From Clostridia bacterium (GTDB lineage Bacteria > Bacillota > Clostridia > Oscillospirales > CAG-272), in the NCBI GenBank assembly GCA_017397175.1, contig JAFQKA010000001.1:72266-136265 (forward strand): DNA of 64,000 nt, given 5' to 3'. The notes beneath the pieces were generated by a model that did not search any database, had not been told where the DNA came from, and saw only the letters and a list, made by a program, of their open reading frames with translations. How positions within the stretch are numbered: position 1 is the first letter of the stretch; each line of letters starts with the position of its first letter. Positions 56,054 through 64,000 of the stretch are shown here, in pieces. The translations under genes were made by a program, and so were the position numbers.

Positions 56054-57061
56054 ATGGCAATGAACAAGCAAATAGGAATAGACCTTGGAACTACCAACAC
56101 CCTGTTTTTTATGAAGGGTAAGGGGATCGTTTTGCGCGAGCCCTCGGTAGTTGCCAAGAACAGTGTGACGGGAAAGGTGGTATCCGTCGGATCAGACGCG
56201 AAAAAGATGCTGGGTAAGACCCCCGGTACCATTGCCGCATTCAAGCCCTTAAAGGACGGAGTTATAGCAGACTTTGACGTTACCACACAGATGATCCACC
56301 AATTTTTCCGCAAGATAAACACAGGCGGATTTTTCGACCGTCCCAGCGTTATAATCTGTATTCCTTACGGTGTAACCGAGGTTGAGAAAAAGGCCTTTGA
56401 GGATGCGGCATACGACGCTATGTCAAAGTCGGTGGATCTTGTTGAGGAGCCTATGGCGGCGGCTATCGGCGCAGGACTGAGAATTTCGGGTCCCCGCGGA
56501 AACATGATAGTTGACATCGGCGGCGGTACTACCGAGGTGGCAGTCATCAGCCTTGACGGAATCGTGGCGGCAAGATCTCTGCGCACGGCAGGAGACGAGC
56601 TTGACGAGGCTATCGTAAATTACGTTCGCCGTCAGTACGGTGTGGCTATCGGAACATCTACGGGCGAGGAGCTGAAAAAGAAGATCGGCTCGGTACACCC
56701 CTCGGCGGATATCGAGGAGACCGAGATCCGCGGACGGGATCTGCGGACGGGCCTTCCCAGTGTTCTCCGTCTCACGTCGGCGGACATGAGATACGCCATG
56801 GAGGAGCAGATCGAAAAGATCGTCGATTGCATAAAGCATACCCTGGAGGGAACTCCTCCCGAGCTTTCAGCAGACATTTTTGACCGCGGAATCACTCTGG
56901 CGGGCGGCGGTGCGCTTTTGCGCGGACTTCCCAATCTTATAAACGAGCGGACGGGTCTGCGTGTGAACGTGGCAAAGCGTCCTCTTGACTGCGTTGCCCT
57001 CGGACTTGGCATGGGAATCGAAGAGCCGAGACTGCTGCGCCATGTGGTGCTTCGCAGATAA
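56054..57061 (+). CDS. mreB: Rod shape-determining protein MreB
   Basis: A bacterial actin of 335 residues that guides side-wall synthesis. It has the phosphate 1 motif IGIDLGTTNTLFFMKGKG, IVDIGGGTTEVAVISL (phosphate 2), the adenosine block LAGGGALLRGLPNLI, and the family's VEEPMAAAIGAGL. Length is normal. It is followed by mreC, mreD and a class B PBP. The AGGAAA site before the ATG is weak. Confidence 0.97.
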   Translation: MAMNKQIGIDLGTTNTLFFMKGKGIVLREPSVVAKNSVTGKVVSVGSDAKKMLGKTPGTIAAFKPLKDGVIADFDVTTQMIHQFFRKINTGGFFDRPSVIICIPYGVTEVEKKAFEDAAYDAMSKSVDLVEEPMAAAIGAGLRISGPRGNMIVDIGGGTTEVAVISLDGIVAARSLRTAGDELDEAIVNYVRRQYGVAIGTSTGEELKKKIGSVHPSADIEETEIRGRDLRTGLPSVLRLTSADMRYAMEEQIEKIVDCIKHTLEGTPPELSADIFDRGITLAGGGALLRGLPNLINERTGLRVNVAKRPLDCVALGLGMGIEEPRLLRHVVLRR

Positions 57062-57084
57062 ATCAAAGCAAAGGAGACTTCGCT

Positions 57085-57945
57085 GTGGCGAGATTCTTGA
57101 AATCGAAATTTTTTATAATTGCGTTGCTTTTGGCGATAGTTCTTGTGACCGTCCCCTCTGTCCTGGCCTTAATGGGACAGGGTTCGGTGGTGCGCAACGT
57201 TCTGAACGTGATTGCCACCCCTTTCAGGTTCGTTATCACTAAAACCGAGGAATCCTTTGAAGGATTTGCCATGTATTTCCGTGAATTTGACGATATGCAC
57301 GAGGAAAACAAGGTTTTACGGGCAAGGCTCAAGGAACTTGAGGAGCAGGTGGCAAAATCGGAGGCTGTACGCGAGGAAAACAAGTGGCTCTACGACTATC
57401 TCGGTCTGCGCCGTCTGCACCCCGACTACGTTTTTGAGGCGGCGACGGTGGTCGGCCGCGAGTCGGGAAATTATATGACGGTCATGACCCTTGACTGCGG
57501 TACGGCAAACGGAATAAAGCTGAATATGCCCGCAATAACGAGCGAGGGTATTGTGGGATACGTGTCCGAGGTGGGACTTACCTGGTGCAAGGTGTCTACC
57601 ATTATCGAAACCGCGACCTCGGTGGGAGCATACGTTGAGCGCTCGGGTGAGATAGGTGTTGTAAAGGGTGATTACTCTCTCAAGAACCAAGGATATTGTC
57701 AGATGTCCTATCTTTCCACCGATTCGGATATCAAGGTCGGCGACAGAATAATCTCAAGCGGTATCGGTGTGGTCTATCCCAGAGGACTTCTTATCGGAAC
57801 GGTTACCGAGATAGTTCCCGACGCGGCAAGCAGAACGCTCAGCGCTCACATTGAGCCGGCGGTAGATCTGAAGGACGTTTCAAGGGTTATGATAATAAAG
57901 GATTTTGCAGGCTACACGGAAGAGCCTGCGGACACAGCCGAATAA
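57085..57945 (+). CDS. mreC: Rod shape-determining protein MreC
   Basis: A membrane-anchored protein of 286 residues that links MreB with PBP2. One N-terminal helix (about 7-29), a coiled coil (about 65-100, HEENKVLRARLKELEEQVAK), then two beta-barrel domains with YLGLRRLHPDYVFEAATVVG and the GIVGYVSEVG segment. The start is a GTG with AAAGGAG 9 bp upstream. Length matches the family. Confidence 0.95.
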   Translation: MARFLKSKFFIIALLLAIVLVTVPSVLALMGQGSVVRNVLNVIATPFRFVITKTEESFEGFAMYFREFDDMHEENKVLRARLKELEEQVAKSEAVREENKWLYDYLGLRRLHPDYVFEAATVVGRESGNYMTVMTLDCGTANGIKLNMPAITSEGIVGYVSEVGLTWCKVSTIIETATSVGAYVERSGEIGVVKGDYSLKNQGYCQMSYLSTDSDIKVGDRIISSGIGVVYPRGLLIGTVTEIVPDAASRTLSAHIEPAVDLKDVSRVMIIKDFAGYTEEPADTAE

Positions 57946-57964
57946 ATTCAGAGGGAGGAAGCGC

Positions 57965-58507
57965 ATGAACAGCCAAAGATCGCCTATTACCTGGCAAAAG
58001 CTCACAAGAAAAAGCATAGTCTGGTCTCTGTGGCTATTTGCCGCAGCGTTGGTGCAGACAAGTGTGCTCTCGCGCTATCAGCCCTTTGGGGTGGTGCCGG
58101 AGATCGTGTTACCCTGCGTTATTGCCATCGCTATACACGACGGTGAGAGATCCGCCACCATATGCGGGATCATAGGCGGACTTATTATTGATTCCCTTGG
58201 CTCGGGCGGTTTCAGTGCCTCTGCCGTGGTTTATATGCTTTTGGCGGTGGCGGCGGCCTTTCTTACCTATTCGGTGCTCAGTCGGGACTTTTTGTCCTGG
58301 GCTATTGCAACCGTATTTGCCTTGGCCGTTTGCAACGTCGTATCCTCGATCTATGCGGGGATAAGCGTCGGTGCTCCCTTTTTTGAGTATCTTGGACGCA
58401 CGTTTTTCAGATATATTTTTTCGTCCTTCATTTTCTCGTTGCCCTTTTACGTTGTAACGCGGCTTATCTGGCGCAGATTTTTTAACAACAGGGAAATGGA
58501 AGGATAA
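57965..58507 (+). CDS. mreD: Rod shape-determining protein MreD
   Basis: A membrane protein of 180 residues with about five helices. It completes the MreBCD set and is recognised by its position and by the VVPEIVLPCVIAIAIHDGER region and the small GGLIIDSLGSGGFSASAV segment. The ATG at 57965 has GAGGGAGG 7 bp upstream; the longer reading frame from 57905 has no site and overlaps mreC. Confidence 0.9.
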   Translation: MNSQRSPITWQKLTRKSIVWSLWLFAAALVQTSVLSRYQPFGVVPEIVLPCVIAIAIHDGERSATICGIIGGLIIDSLGSGGFSASAVVYMLLAVAAAFLTYSVLSRDFLSWAIATVFALAVCNVVSSIYAGISVGAPFFEYLGRTFFRYIFSSFIFSLPFYVVTRLIWRRFFNNREMEG

Positions 58508-58546
58508 TTCTGTAATTTTTGAAATCTTAGAAAGGAGGCCTACCGT

Positions 58547-60631
58547 ATGAGAAGGAAAAGAGACGGCAAAAAGCAATCCCACCATTTGCTTCGTATAGCG
58601 TCTGTGGGTGTGGTTTTTGCGGTGGTTCTTGTCATTTACGTTATCATGCTGATGCAAAGGCAGATAGTTGACCGAGACAGATATATAAGCGGTATTCTCA
58701 CGAGCGGAAATACCCGCACGGTGGTGATTCCCGCCCACAGAGGCGAGATATTTGACCGAAACGGAAAGCCTCTCGTTACAAACGAATATAAGTACAGCGT
58801 TGTTTTCGATTACGGCGCTATGCCCTACGATGCCCACGAATCAAACTCCGCAATTCTTGCGGCAAAGCAGCTGCTGGAGGACGCAGGCTACGTGGGCAAT
58901 AACGTAAGCACCGACAGCATTTTCCTGGGAAGCTATCCTAATCTCATCTACGACGAGCGCAAAACGGCAGATGCTTCTTATATGTCCGAGTTTTCAAAGA
59001 TGCTTGAGGCAAAGAAGATGGACAGCGACATTCGCGCTCCCGAGCTTGCCGAATATTACGTCAAGAGATTTGCTCTTGATGATCGGCAGGACGGTAAGCT
59101 TGTGTATACGGCAGATCAGGTGGATTTCCTTATCGGTGTGCGCTTTGCCATGGATCTGAAAAAATTCAGCACTGCCGCGCCATACGTTTTTGCTCAGGAC
59201 GCTGACGTGAATATCCTTACCTACTTTGAGGAATCCAACATTCGCGGAGTGGCTATCAAGACCGACACACAAAGAAAATATGAATACCCCGGTTATGCTT
59301 CCCATATTCTCGGACGGGTCGGAAAGATCCACGCTGAAAACTGGGAATATTACAAGGAGCTGGGCTACGACATGGACGCTGTCGTGGGCACTTCGGGCTG
59401 TGAGCAGATATTTGAGCAATATTTGCACGGAACAGACGGAAAAATGCTCATTGAGGAGGACGAGAACGGAAATATTCTCTCCCGTAAGGTCATAAAGGAG
59501 CCGATTCCCGGAAACGACGTCTGGCTGACCATTGACATTGATATGCAGATAACTGCCGAGGACGCTTTGCGTGAAAATATCCTCTATATTCGTGACAAGG
59601 CAAATCAGACGGCAGGAGCTCTTGACGGCGAGGATGCGTCCGCGGGTGCGATCACGGCTATCGGTGCAAGTAATGGCGACGTTTACGTTATGGCTTCAAA
59701 TCCCACCTACGATCTTGAAAAATTCAACGAAGAATACGCTTCCTTGCGTGACGACGAGCTGAAGCCTCTGCTGAATCGCTCGACTATGGGTCTCTATCAG
59801 CCGGGTTCAACGTTTAAGGTAGGCGTTGCCACGGCTGCACTTGAAGAAAAGGTGATCACGCCAAATACCACCATAGTAACAAAGGGTCGATACACCTATT
59901 ACGATGAAAACGGTCCACGTTGCTGGGTATATCTGAAGAACGGAGGCACTCACGGCGCAATAAACGTTGTGGGCGCTATTGAGGTGTCCTGCAACTATTT
60001 CTTCTACGATGTGGGCAGAAGGTTGACCATCGAGAAGATGAACGAATATTCAAAAAAATTCGGTCTCGGTGTCAGCACGGGAATCGAGCTTTCCGAGTAT
60101 GTGGGAATCCTTGCCGGCAAGGAATACAGAGATTCAAAGGGGCTTGAATGGTACCCCGGAGATACATTGCAGGCGGCTATCGGACAGTCTGATAACCTGT
60201 TTACTCCTTTGCAGATAAGCTGTTATATCGCCATGATCTCGAACGGAGGAACACGTTATTCGGCACATCTTTTGTCAAGTGTGCGCCACTATTATACAAA
60301 CGAGATAATCTACGAGTATACTCCCGTTGTGCTTGACGAGATAGAAATATCCGACAGCACCTACAGTACCATTTGCCGTGCCATGAAAAGCGTGACCCAG
60401 GAAGGCTCGGCAAAGAGGATCTTCTCCAAATACCCCATAGCTATCGGCGGCAAGACGGGAACTGCGCAGGTCAGTGAGAAAAAGAGCGATAACGCTATTT
60501 TCACGGCGTTTGCCCCCTATGACAGTCCCGAAATTGTCAGCACCTGTATAATAGAGCAGGGAAGTAACGGAACCGACGCGGGAATTACCGTTAAGGCCAT
60601 ATTCGACAATTATTTTGGATTTGAGGAATAA
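58547..60631 (+). CDS. mrdA: Penicillin-binding protein 2 (class B transpeptidase)
   Basis: A class B PBP of 694 residues that cross-links lateral wall with the Mre proteins. One membrane helix (about 12-36), the non-catalytic dimer domain with VVIPAHRGEIFDRNGKPL, then the transpeptidase with Ser421 in STFK (421-424), SCN at 481-483 and KTG at 636-638. Its place after mreD marks it as the elongation PBP2. rodA does not follow in the window. AAAGGAGG precedes the ATG. Confidence 0.95.
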   Translation: MRRKRDGKKQSHHLLRIASVGVVFAVVLVIYVIMLMQRQIVDRDRYISGILTSGNTRTVVIPAHRGEIFDRNGKPLVTNEYKYSVVFDYGAMPYDAHESNSAILAAKQLLEDAGYVGNNVSTDSIFLGSYPNLIYDERKTADASYMSEFSKMLEAKKMDSDIRAPELAEYYVKRFALDDRQDGKLVYTADQVDFLIGVRFAMDLKKFSTAAPYVFAQDADVNILTYFEESNIRGVAIKTDTQRKYEYPGYASHILGRVGKIHAENWEYYKELGYDMDAVVGTSGCEQIFEQYLHGTDGKMLIEEDENGNILSRKVIKEPIPGNDVWLTIDIDMQITAEDALRENILYIRDKANQTAGALDGEDASAGAITAIGASNGDVYVMASNPTYDLEKFNEEYASLRDDELKPLLNRSTMGLYQPGSTFKVGVATAALEEKVITPNTTIVTKGRYTYYDENGPRCWVYLKNGGTHGAINVVGAIEVSCNYFFYDVGRRLTIEKMNEYSKKFGLGVSTGIELSEYVGILAGKEYRDSKGLEWYPGDTLQAAIGQSDNLFTPLQISCYIAMISNGGTRYSAHLLSSVRHYYTNEIIYEYTPVVLDEIEISDSTYSTICRAMKSVTQEGSAKRIFSKYPIAIGGKTGTAQVSEKKSDNAIFTAFAPYDSPEIVSTCIIEQGSNGTDAGITVKAIFDNYFGFEE

Positions 60632-60646
60632 ATTCAAAAAAAAAGC

Positions 60647-60675
60647 TTTACAAATTAAGTTAAAAGATGTAAAAT
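60647..60675 (+). promoter_or_regulatory. Promoter of the YerC gene with overlapping dyad
   Basis: TTTACA at 60647 and TAAAAT at 60670 have a 17-bp spacer. TTTACA and TGTAAA (60668-60673) also form an inverted repeat around 15 bp, so the dyad covers both promoter boxes and could be an autoregulatory site. Confidence 0.6.
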
Positions 60676-60706
60676 ATAATCAAATATTCAATTTGGAGGG
60701 ACAGGA

Positions 60707-61009
60707 ATGGTATCCGGCGAAAATAAACAACTTGTAGATCAGCTTTGCAAACTTATCGCGAGCATTGATGACCCGACAGAGGTAAAGGCTTTTCTGGAGG
60801 ATCTGTGCAGTAGCAGTGAGATCAATCAGATGGCTCAGAGAGTTGAATGTGCGAAGCTTTTACTTGAGGGCAACACTTACAACAAGATAATAGCGGAGAC
60901 CGAAATATCCTCTGCCACACTGAGCAGGATATCCCGTTGCACTCAGCACGGAAGCGGCGGATACAGCCGTACCCTGGCGCAATTCTTCGGAATTAAAACC
61001 TATATATAA
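60707..61009 (+). CDS. YerC/YecD-type TrpR-family protein
   Basis: A 100-residue helical protein of the TrpR superfamily. Blocks are FLEDLCSSSEINQMAQRVEC, LLLEGNTYNKIIAETEISSA and TLSRISRCTQHGSGGY, the last two forming the helix-turn-helix. Members of this group have been proposed as regulators of histidine synthesis (HisR); here it faces a his operon, which supports that idea but does not prove it. TTTGGAGGG precedes the ATG, and a strong shared terminator follows. Confidence 0.88.
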   Translation: MVSGENKQLVDQLCKLIASIDDPTEVKAFLEDLCSSSEINQMAQRVECAKLLLEGNTYNKIIAETEISSATLSRISRCTQHGSGGYSRTLAQFFGIKTYI

Positions 61010-61013
61010 AAGA

Positions 61014-61044
61014 AAACCGACGCGATCGCGTCGGTTTTCTTTTA
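61014..61044 (+). terminator. Bidirectional terminator between yerC-like and his genes
   Basis: AAAGAAAACCGACGCG and CGCGTCGGTTTTCTTT form a nearly loop-free long palindrome (centre GATC) with A and T flanks. Confidence 0.93.
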
Positions 61045-61791
61045 TTTTATAAGATATTCGAATTCTTCAAACTTAAAGCATAGGTTTTCTGCCGTGTGAG
61101 CGTCGCTTGAGAGAATGAGTGTTCCCCCTTTTTGCTTGATGTGGTCGCACAAGAGCTTGTGAGGGTACGGCTCGGTGCGGTGGCCTCTGGAGATCGCACC
61201 CGTGTTTATCTCAAAAGGAATATTCAGGGGCAAAAGCGCGTCGATAGCCCCTTTTGCAGCCGCTAAATACCGCGGATCCGCCATATCGAAAAGACGGTTG
61301 CCCTCGTTGAATTTGGCTATGAGGTCAATGTGTCCTACGATGTGGATCTTTTTGTTTGCAAGGGTCGCCACCGTGCGGTAGTATTCCCGGGCGAAGGCGT
61401 AATAGTCGCCACCGAAATATTCACGGCAGATCTGCTCAAAATCCGATGGTGATTCGTCGACAGGCAGATATTTGTCCCCGCATCTTACGTAGTGAGCCGA
61501 GCCGATGACGTAGTCGTAATCCGAGGTATCAAGGTCGGACAGCGCGTCAAACTCGATGCCAAGCAAAACCTCGATCTTATCCGAATATTTCTCTTTCAGA
61601 CGACGCATTTCTGCCTTGTATTCCTCAGTCTTTTCGAGCGATAGGCAATAGCTTGAATCGAAAGCGGTGTAACCGTGCTCCGAAATTCCGATGGTGGTCA
61701 GACCGCGCTCAATTGCCGCCAAAACCATCTCCTCGGGGGTGTTTTTTCCGTCGCAAAAGCAGGTGTGGCAGTGGAGATCGCGCCCGATCAT
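61042..61791 (-). CDS. Histidinol-phosphatase, PHP family
   Basis: A PHP-domain phosphatase of 249 residues, which probably removes phosphate from histidinol phosphate, the step before histidinol dehydrogenase. The metal site begins with [13 protein letters not shown], continues with GISEHGY, then [22 protein letters not shown] and the late [10 protein letters not shown]. It overlaps the hisIE gene by 4 bp and is the last gene of the operon, so the assignment to histidine synthesis is well supported. Confidence 0.92.
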   Translation of the reverse strand: MIGRDLHCHTCFCDGKNTPEEMVLAAIERGLTTIGISEHGYTAFDSSYCLSLEKTEEYKAEMRRLKEKYSDKIEVLLGIEFDALSDLDTSDYDYVIGSAHYVRCGDKYLPVDESPSDFEQICREYFGGDYYAFAREYYRTVATLANKKIHIVGHIDLIAKFNEGNRLFDMADPRYLAAAKGAIDALLPLNIPFEINTGAISRGHRTEPYPHKLLCDHIKQKGGTLILSSDAHTAENLCFKFEEFEYLIK

Positions 61792-62438
61792 TTTGTCATT
61801 TTCTCCTGCTTTACCTTGTGGTCGATAACGTGGCGGGAAGCCAGCTCGCGGTGGATCTCTTCAAGAGAGATTCCCGCCTCGGTCATAAGCACGAGGGTGT
61901 GGTATGCCAGATCCGCGATCTCGTAGATCGTCTCCTTTTTGTCCTCGGCCTTAGCGGCGATAATTACCTCGGTACATTCTTCACCCACCTTTTTGAGGAT
62001 CTTGTCAAGGCCTTTGTCGAACAGATAGGTAGTATAAGAGCCTTCCTGGCGGTTGATCTTTCTGCCCTCGATGAGCTTCATGAGACCCTCAAGGGAAAAT
62101 TCGTGAAGTTCATCACTTTCCCAAACGGGATTTTCAAAGCAGGAGAAGGAGCCTGTGTGGCAGGCGGGGCCGTCAGGCTCAACAACTACCGTCAGCGCGT
62201 CGTAGTCGCAGTCTGCGGTGATCGAAACGATGTGCTGGTAATTTCCGCTTGTCTCGCCCTTGAGCCAAAGCTCCTGACGGGAACGGCTAAAGAAGCAGGT
62301 CAGACCCTTTTCCATTGAAATTTTGAGGCTCTCGCGGTTCATGTAAGCCAGGGTGAGCACCTTTTTTGTAACGGAATCTACAACGATGGCAGGGATAAGT
62401 CCCTTTTCGTCAAATTTAAGCTTTTCGATGTCTAACAT
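61788..62438 (-). CDS. hisI: Bifunctional phosphoribosyl-AMP cyclohydrolase/phosphoribosyl-ATP pyrophosphatase
   Basis: A HisIE fusion of 216 residues for steps 2 and 3 of histidine synthesis. HisI (1 to about 120) has [18 protein letters not shown]-like start and the zinc/metal motif [11 protein letters not shown] with a pair of Cys in [14 protein letters not shown]. HisE (about 125-216) has [18 protein letters not shown] and [13 protein letters not shown]. Order and overlap (4 bp with the phosphatase, 12 bp gap after hisF) fit an operon. Confidence 0.96.
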   Translation of the reverse strand: MLDIEKLKFDEKGLIPAIVVDSVTKKVLTLAYMNRESLKISMEKGLTCFFSRSRQELWLKGETSGNYQHIVSITADCDYDALTVVVEPDGPACHTGSFSCFENPVWESDELHEFSLEGLMKLIEGRKINRQEGSYTTYLFDKGLDKILKKVGEECTEVIIAAKAEDKKETIYEIADLAYHTLVLMTEAGISLEEIHRELASRHVIDHKVKQEKMTK

Positions 62439-62450
62439 AATGATCTCCTA

Positions 62451-63212
62451 TCAAATAATTCTTACGGGAATTTGGTTCTTCTTCAGTTCTTCCTTGAGGT
62501 CGCGGATCTTGACTTCGCCAAAGTGGAAGATAGATGCTGCCAACCCTGCGTCTACCTTTGGAAGCGCACGGAACAATTTCGTAAAATCGTCGATACAGCC
62601 GGCACCGCCCGAGGCGATAACGGGAACACTGACAGCATTACATACGGCGTCGAGCATTTCGAGGTCGAAGCCGCCCTTGACGCCGTCCGTGTCGATGGAG
62701 TTCACGACGATCTCGCCCGCACCCGATTCGGCACCGCGGCGGATCCATTCGATGGCCTCCATACCCGTGTTTTCGCGTCCTCCCTTGGCAAATACGCGGA
62801 AAACACCGTCAACGCGCTTGATATCGCAGGAAAGCACCACGCACTGGTCGCCATACCGCTTTGCGGCTTCGGCTATAAGAGAGGGATTTTTTATTGCTCC
62901 CGAATTGACGCTCACCTTGTCCGCGCCGCATTTGAGCACGCGGTCAAAGTCGGAAAGTGTGTTGATCCCTCCTCCGACAGTCAGAGGAATGAACACGGAT
63001 CGCGCAAGCTCGCAGAGAATATCCGTAAACAGCTCACGACCCTCGGCGGATGCTGTAATGTCGTAGAAAACAAGCTCGTCGGCACCGCAGTCGCTGTAGA
63101 ACTTTGCCAGCTCCACGGGAGACGCAACGTCGCCCAGTCCTTCAAAATTTACGCCTTTGACAACACGTCCGTTTTTGACGTCAAGGCAGGGAATTATTCT
63201 TTTAGTTATCAT
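62451..63212 (-). CDS. hisF: Imidazole glycerol phosphate synthase subunit HisF
   Basis: The TIM-barrel cyclase of 253 residues that joins with HisH to form IGP and AICAR. Catalytic Asp11 is in IIPCLDVKNGRVVKG and the second catalytic Asp in VVNSIDTDGVKGGFD. Phosphate sites are near PLTVGGGI and VIASGGAG. It overlaps hisA by 4 bp. Normal length. Confidence 0.98.
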   Translation of the reverse strand: MITKRIIPCLDVKNGRVVKGVNFEGLGDVASPVELAKFYSDCGADELVFYDITASAEGRELFTDILCELARSVFIPLTVGGGINTLSDFDRVLKCGADKVSVNSGAIKNPSLIAEAAKRYGDQCVVLSCDIKRVDGVFRVFAKGGRENTGMEAIEWIRRGAESGAGEIVVNSIDTDGVKGGFDLEMLDAVCNAVSVPVIASGGAGCIDDFTKLFRALPKVDAGLAASIFHFGEVKIRDLKEELKKNQIPVRII

Positions 63213-63922
63213 TTTGCCACCTCGATAGCCTCGGAGAGGTCGATTGCACCAACATAATATGCCTTGCCGATGATTGCGCCGTGCATATTCATTTTACGAA
63301 GACGTTTTACGTCTTCGACCGTCGAAACGCCGCCGGATGCGATAATGTTCATCTTAAATTTTTCGGACAGAGTGCCATAAAGGTCGTGGTTTGCGCCCTG
63401 CATTGCGCCGTCCTTTGAAATATCGGTGCAGATTATTGTCTGCACACCGATATTTTCCATATCGGCAAAGAACTCTTCGGCGGTGATGTCAGCGGTCTCG
63501 GTCCACCCCTTGATGGCGACCTTGCCGTCCTTTATGTCAATGCCGACAGCGATTCTCTCACCGTACTTTTCAAGGGCGGTCAGAAGAAACTCTCTGTCCT
63601 TTACCGCCGCCGTTCCGAGAATGACGCGGTCGATTCCTGCCGAAAGGTAGGTATCCACCGTTTCCATGCTTCGTATTCCGCCGCCGACCTCGGTGAAAAG
63701 TCCCGAATCCGCGATTATTTTCTTTATGGTTTCAAGATTGGGGGTAGTGCCGTCCCGAGCGCCTTCAAGGTCTACCAGATGAAGGCAGGCAGCACCCCTC
63801 AGAGCAAAATCCTTTGCTAAGGACGGGGGATCGTCAGAATAAATAGTCATTTTATTATAGTCTCCGTGGAGCAGGCGAACCGCCTTGCCGCCATAGAGAT
63901 CGATCGCGGGAAAAATTAACAT
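63209..63922 (-). CDS. hisA: Phosphoribosylformimino-5-aminoimidazole carboxamide ribotide isomerase HisA
   Basis: A TIM-barrel isomerase of 237 residues, the step before HisHF. The first catalytic Asp is in FPAIDLYGGKAVRL, the second near ICTDISKDGAMQGANHDLY, and phosphate sites at EVGGGIRS and IIASGGVST. It starts 18 bp after hisH ends and overlaps hisF by 4 bp. Confidence 0.98.
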   Translation of the reverse strand: MLIFPAIDLYGGKAVRLLHGDYNKMTIYSDDPPSLAKDFALRGAACLHLVDLEGARDGTTPNLETIKKIIADSGLFTEVGGGIRSMETVDTYLSAGIDRVILGTAAVKDREFLLTALEKYGERIAVGIDIKDGKVAIKGWTETADITAEEFFADMENIGVQTIICTDISKDGAMQGANHDLYGTLSEKFKMNIIASGGVSTVEDVKRLRKMNMHGAIIGKAYYVGAIDLSEAIEVAK

Positions 63923-63940
63923 TTTGTACCTCTTTAGGAT

Positions 63941-64000
63941 TTACTCGCAGAATGCTTTTAGGATTTTAAGACCAACCTCACCGCTTTTTTCGGGGTGGAA
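63941..64000 (-). CDS. hisH: Imidazole glycerol phosphate synthase subunit HisH (partial)
   Basis: Only the last 19 codons and the stop are inside the window. They read FHPEKSGEVGLKILKAFCE, the standard end of HisH, the glutaminase that feeds ammonia to HisF. FHPE holds the catalytic His and Glu of the triad. The rest of the gene, and the operon promoter, lie beyond the right edge. Confidence 0.88.
   Translation of the reverse strand, partial: FHPEKSGEVGLKILKAFCE

Noticed and set aside
1-64000. CRISPR array, prophage, insertion sequence, rRNA or tRNA genes, origin of replication
   Set aside because: No regularly spaced repeats, transposase or integrase motifs, structural RNA sequence or DnaA-box cluster was seen by eye.

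Overview
The window looks like chromosomal core DNA of a gut-type, low-to-mid GC, spore-lineage Clostridia, probably an Oscillospirales/Ruminococcaceae-like organism. The evidence is an IspH-S1 fusion, a SpoVAC homologue, a type I dockerin on a secreted esterase, a T-box before valS, a class II GalT, DUF4830, DHHW and MBOAT proteins, and mostly strong sigma-A promoters with 17-bp spacers. Genus cannot be set from the sequence alone. Three genes run off or nearly off the ends: the left-edge flavoprotein lacks its N-terminus, and hisH at the right edge shows only its last 19 codons. No tRNA, rRNA, CRISPR array, phage or insertion sequence was seen.

Layout. 1-4457: a flavoprotein, then cmk-plsC-ispH/S1. 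4467-6940: a zinc/cadmium-type efflux operon (ArsR sensor, stand-alone HMA protein, P1B-ATPase) with dyads inside its promoter. 7050-7862: an amidohydrolase. 7975-10857: the rpmG-secE-nusG-rplK-rplA operon. Its SecE has a long signal-peptide-bearing extension, an L1-type autoregulatory RNA site precedes rplK, and it ends without rplJL-rpoBC. 10875-13124: a BNR-repeat lipoprotein. 13397-18131: envelope genes (GT8 glycosyltransferase, two acyltransferases, a DD-carboxypeptidase and a DHHW protein). 18145-23846: rbfA, cca, ruvX, MBOAT, a CDF transporter, and YegP-like and DUF4830 proteins.

23883-31305: sugar genes (PTS IIC, galT, aminotransferase, a small membrane protein, and an acetyl-xylan-esterase-like dockerin protein). 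31368-34341: T-box and valS. 34388-37865: a repeat cluster, then a PRTase-like protein, an M24 peptidase, a TIM-barrel protein and a YqeG phosphatase on the minus strand. 38054-42306: rimM, trmD, a polymerase/ligase of the O-antigen type and two DUF4330 proteins. 42502-50116: HPr, uvrC, rsmD, coaD, an M16 protease pair, lgt and folD. 50214-52403: a patchwork of small genes, including SpoVAC and an AT-rich ribbon-helix-helix/SLOG pair inserted against nth. 52576-60631: a growth and cell-shape operon (zapA, U32, dut, maf, mreBCD, PBP2). 60707-64000: a YerC/TrpR-like regulator convergent with the distal part of a his operon (hisH-A-F-IE-histidinol phosphatase).

Most of the window is ordinary housekeeping. 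The parts most worth a second look are the extended SecE, the L1 mimic site, the GT8-acyltransferase-CrtO-like glycolipid cassette, the RHH/SLOG islet, a 39-bp dispersed repeat that supplies folD's stop codon, and the TrpR-like gene facing the his operon.
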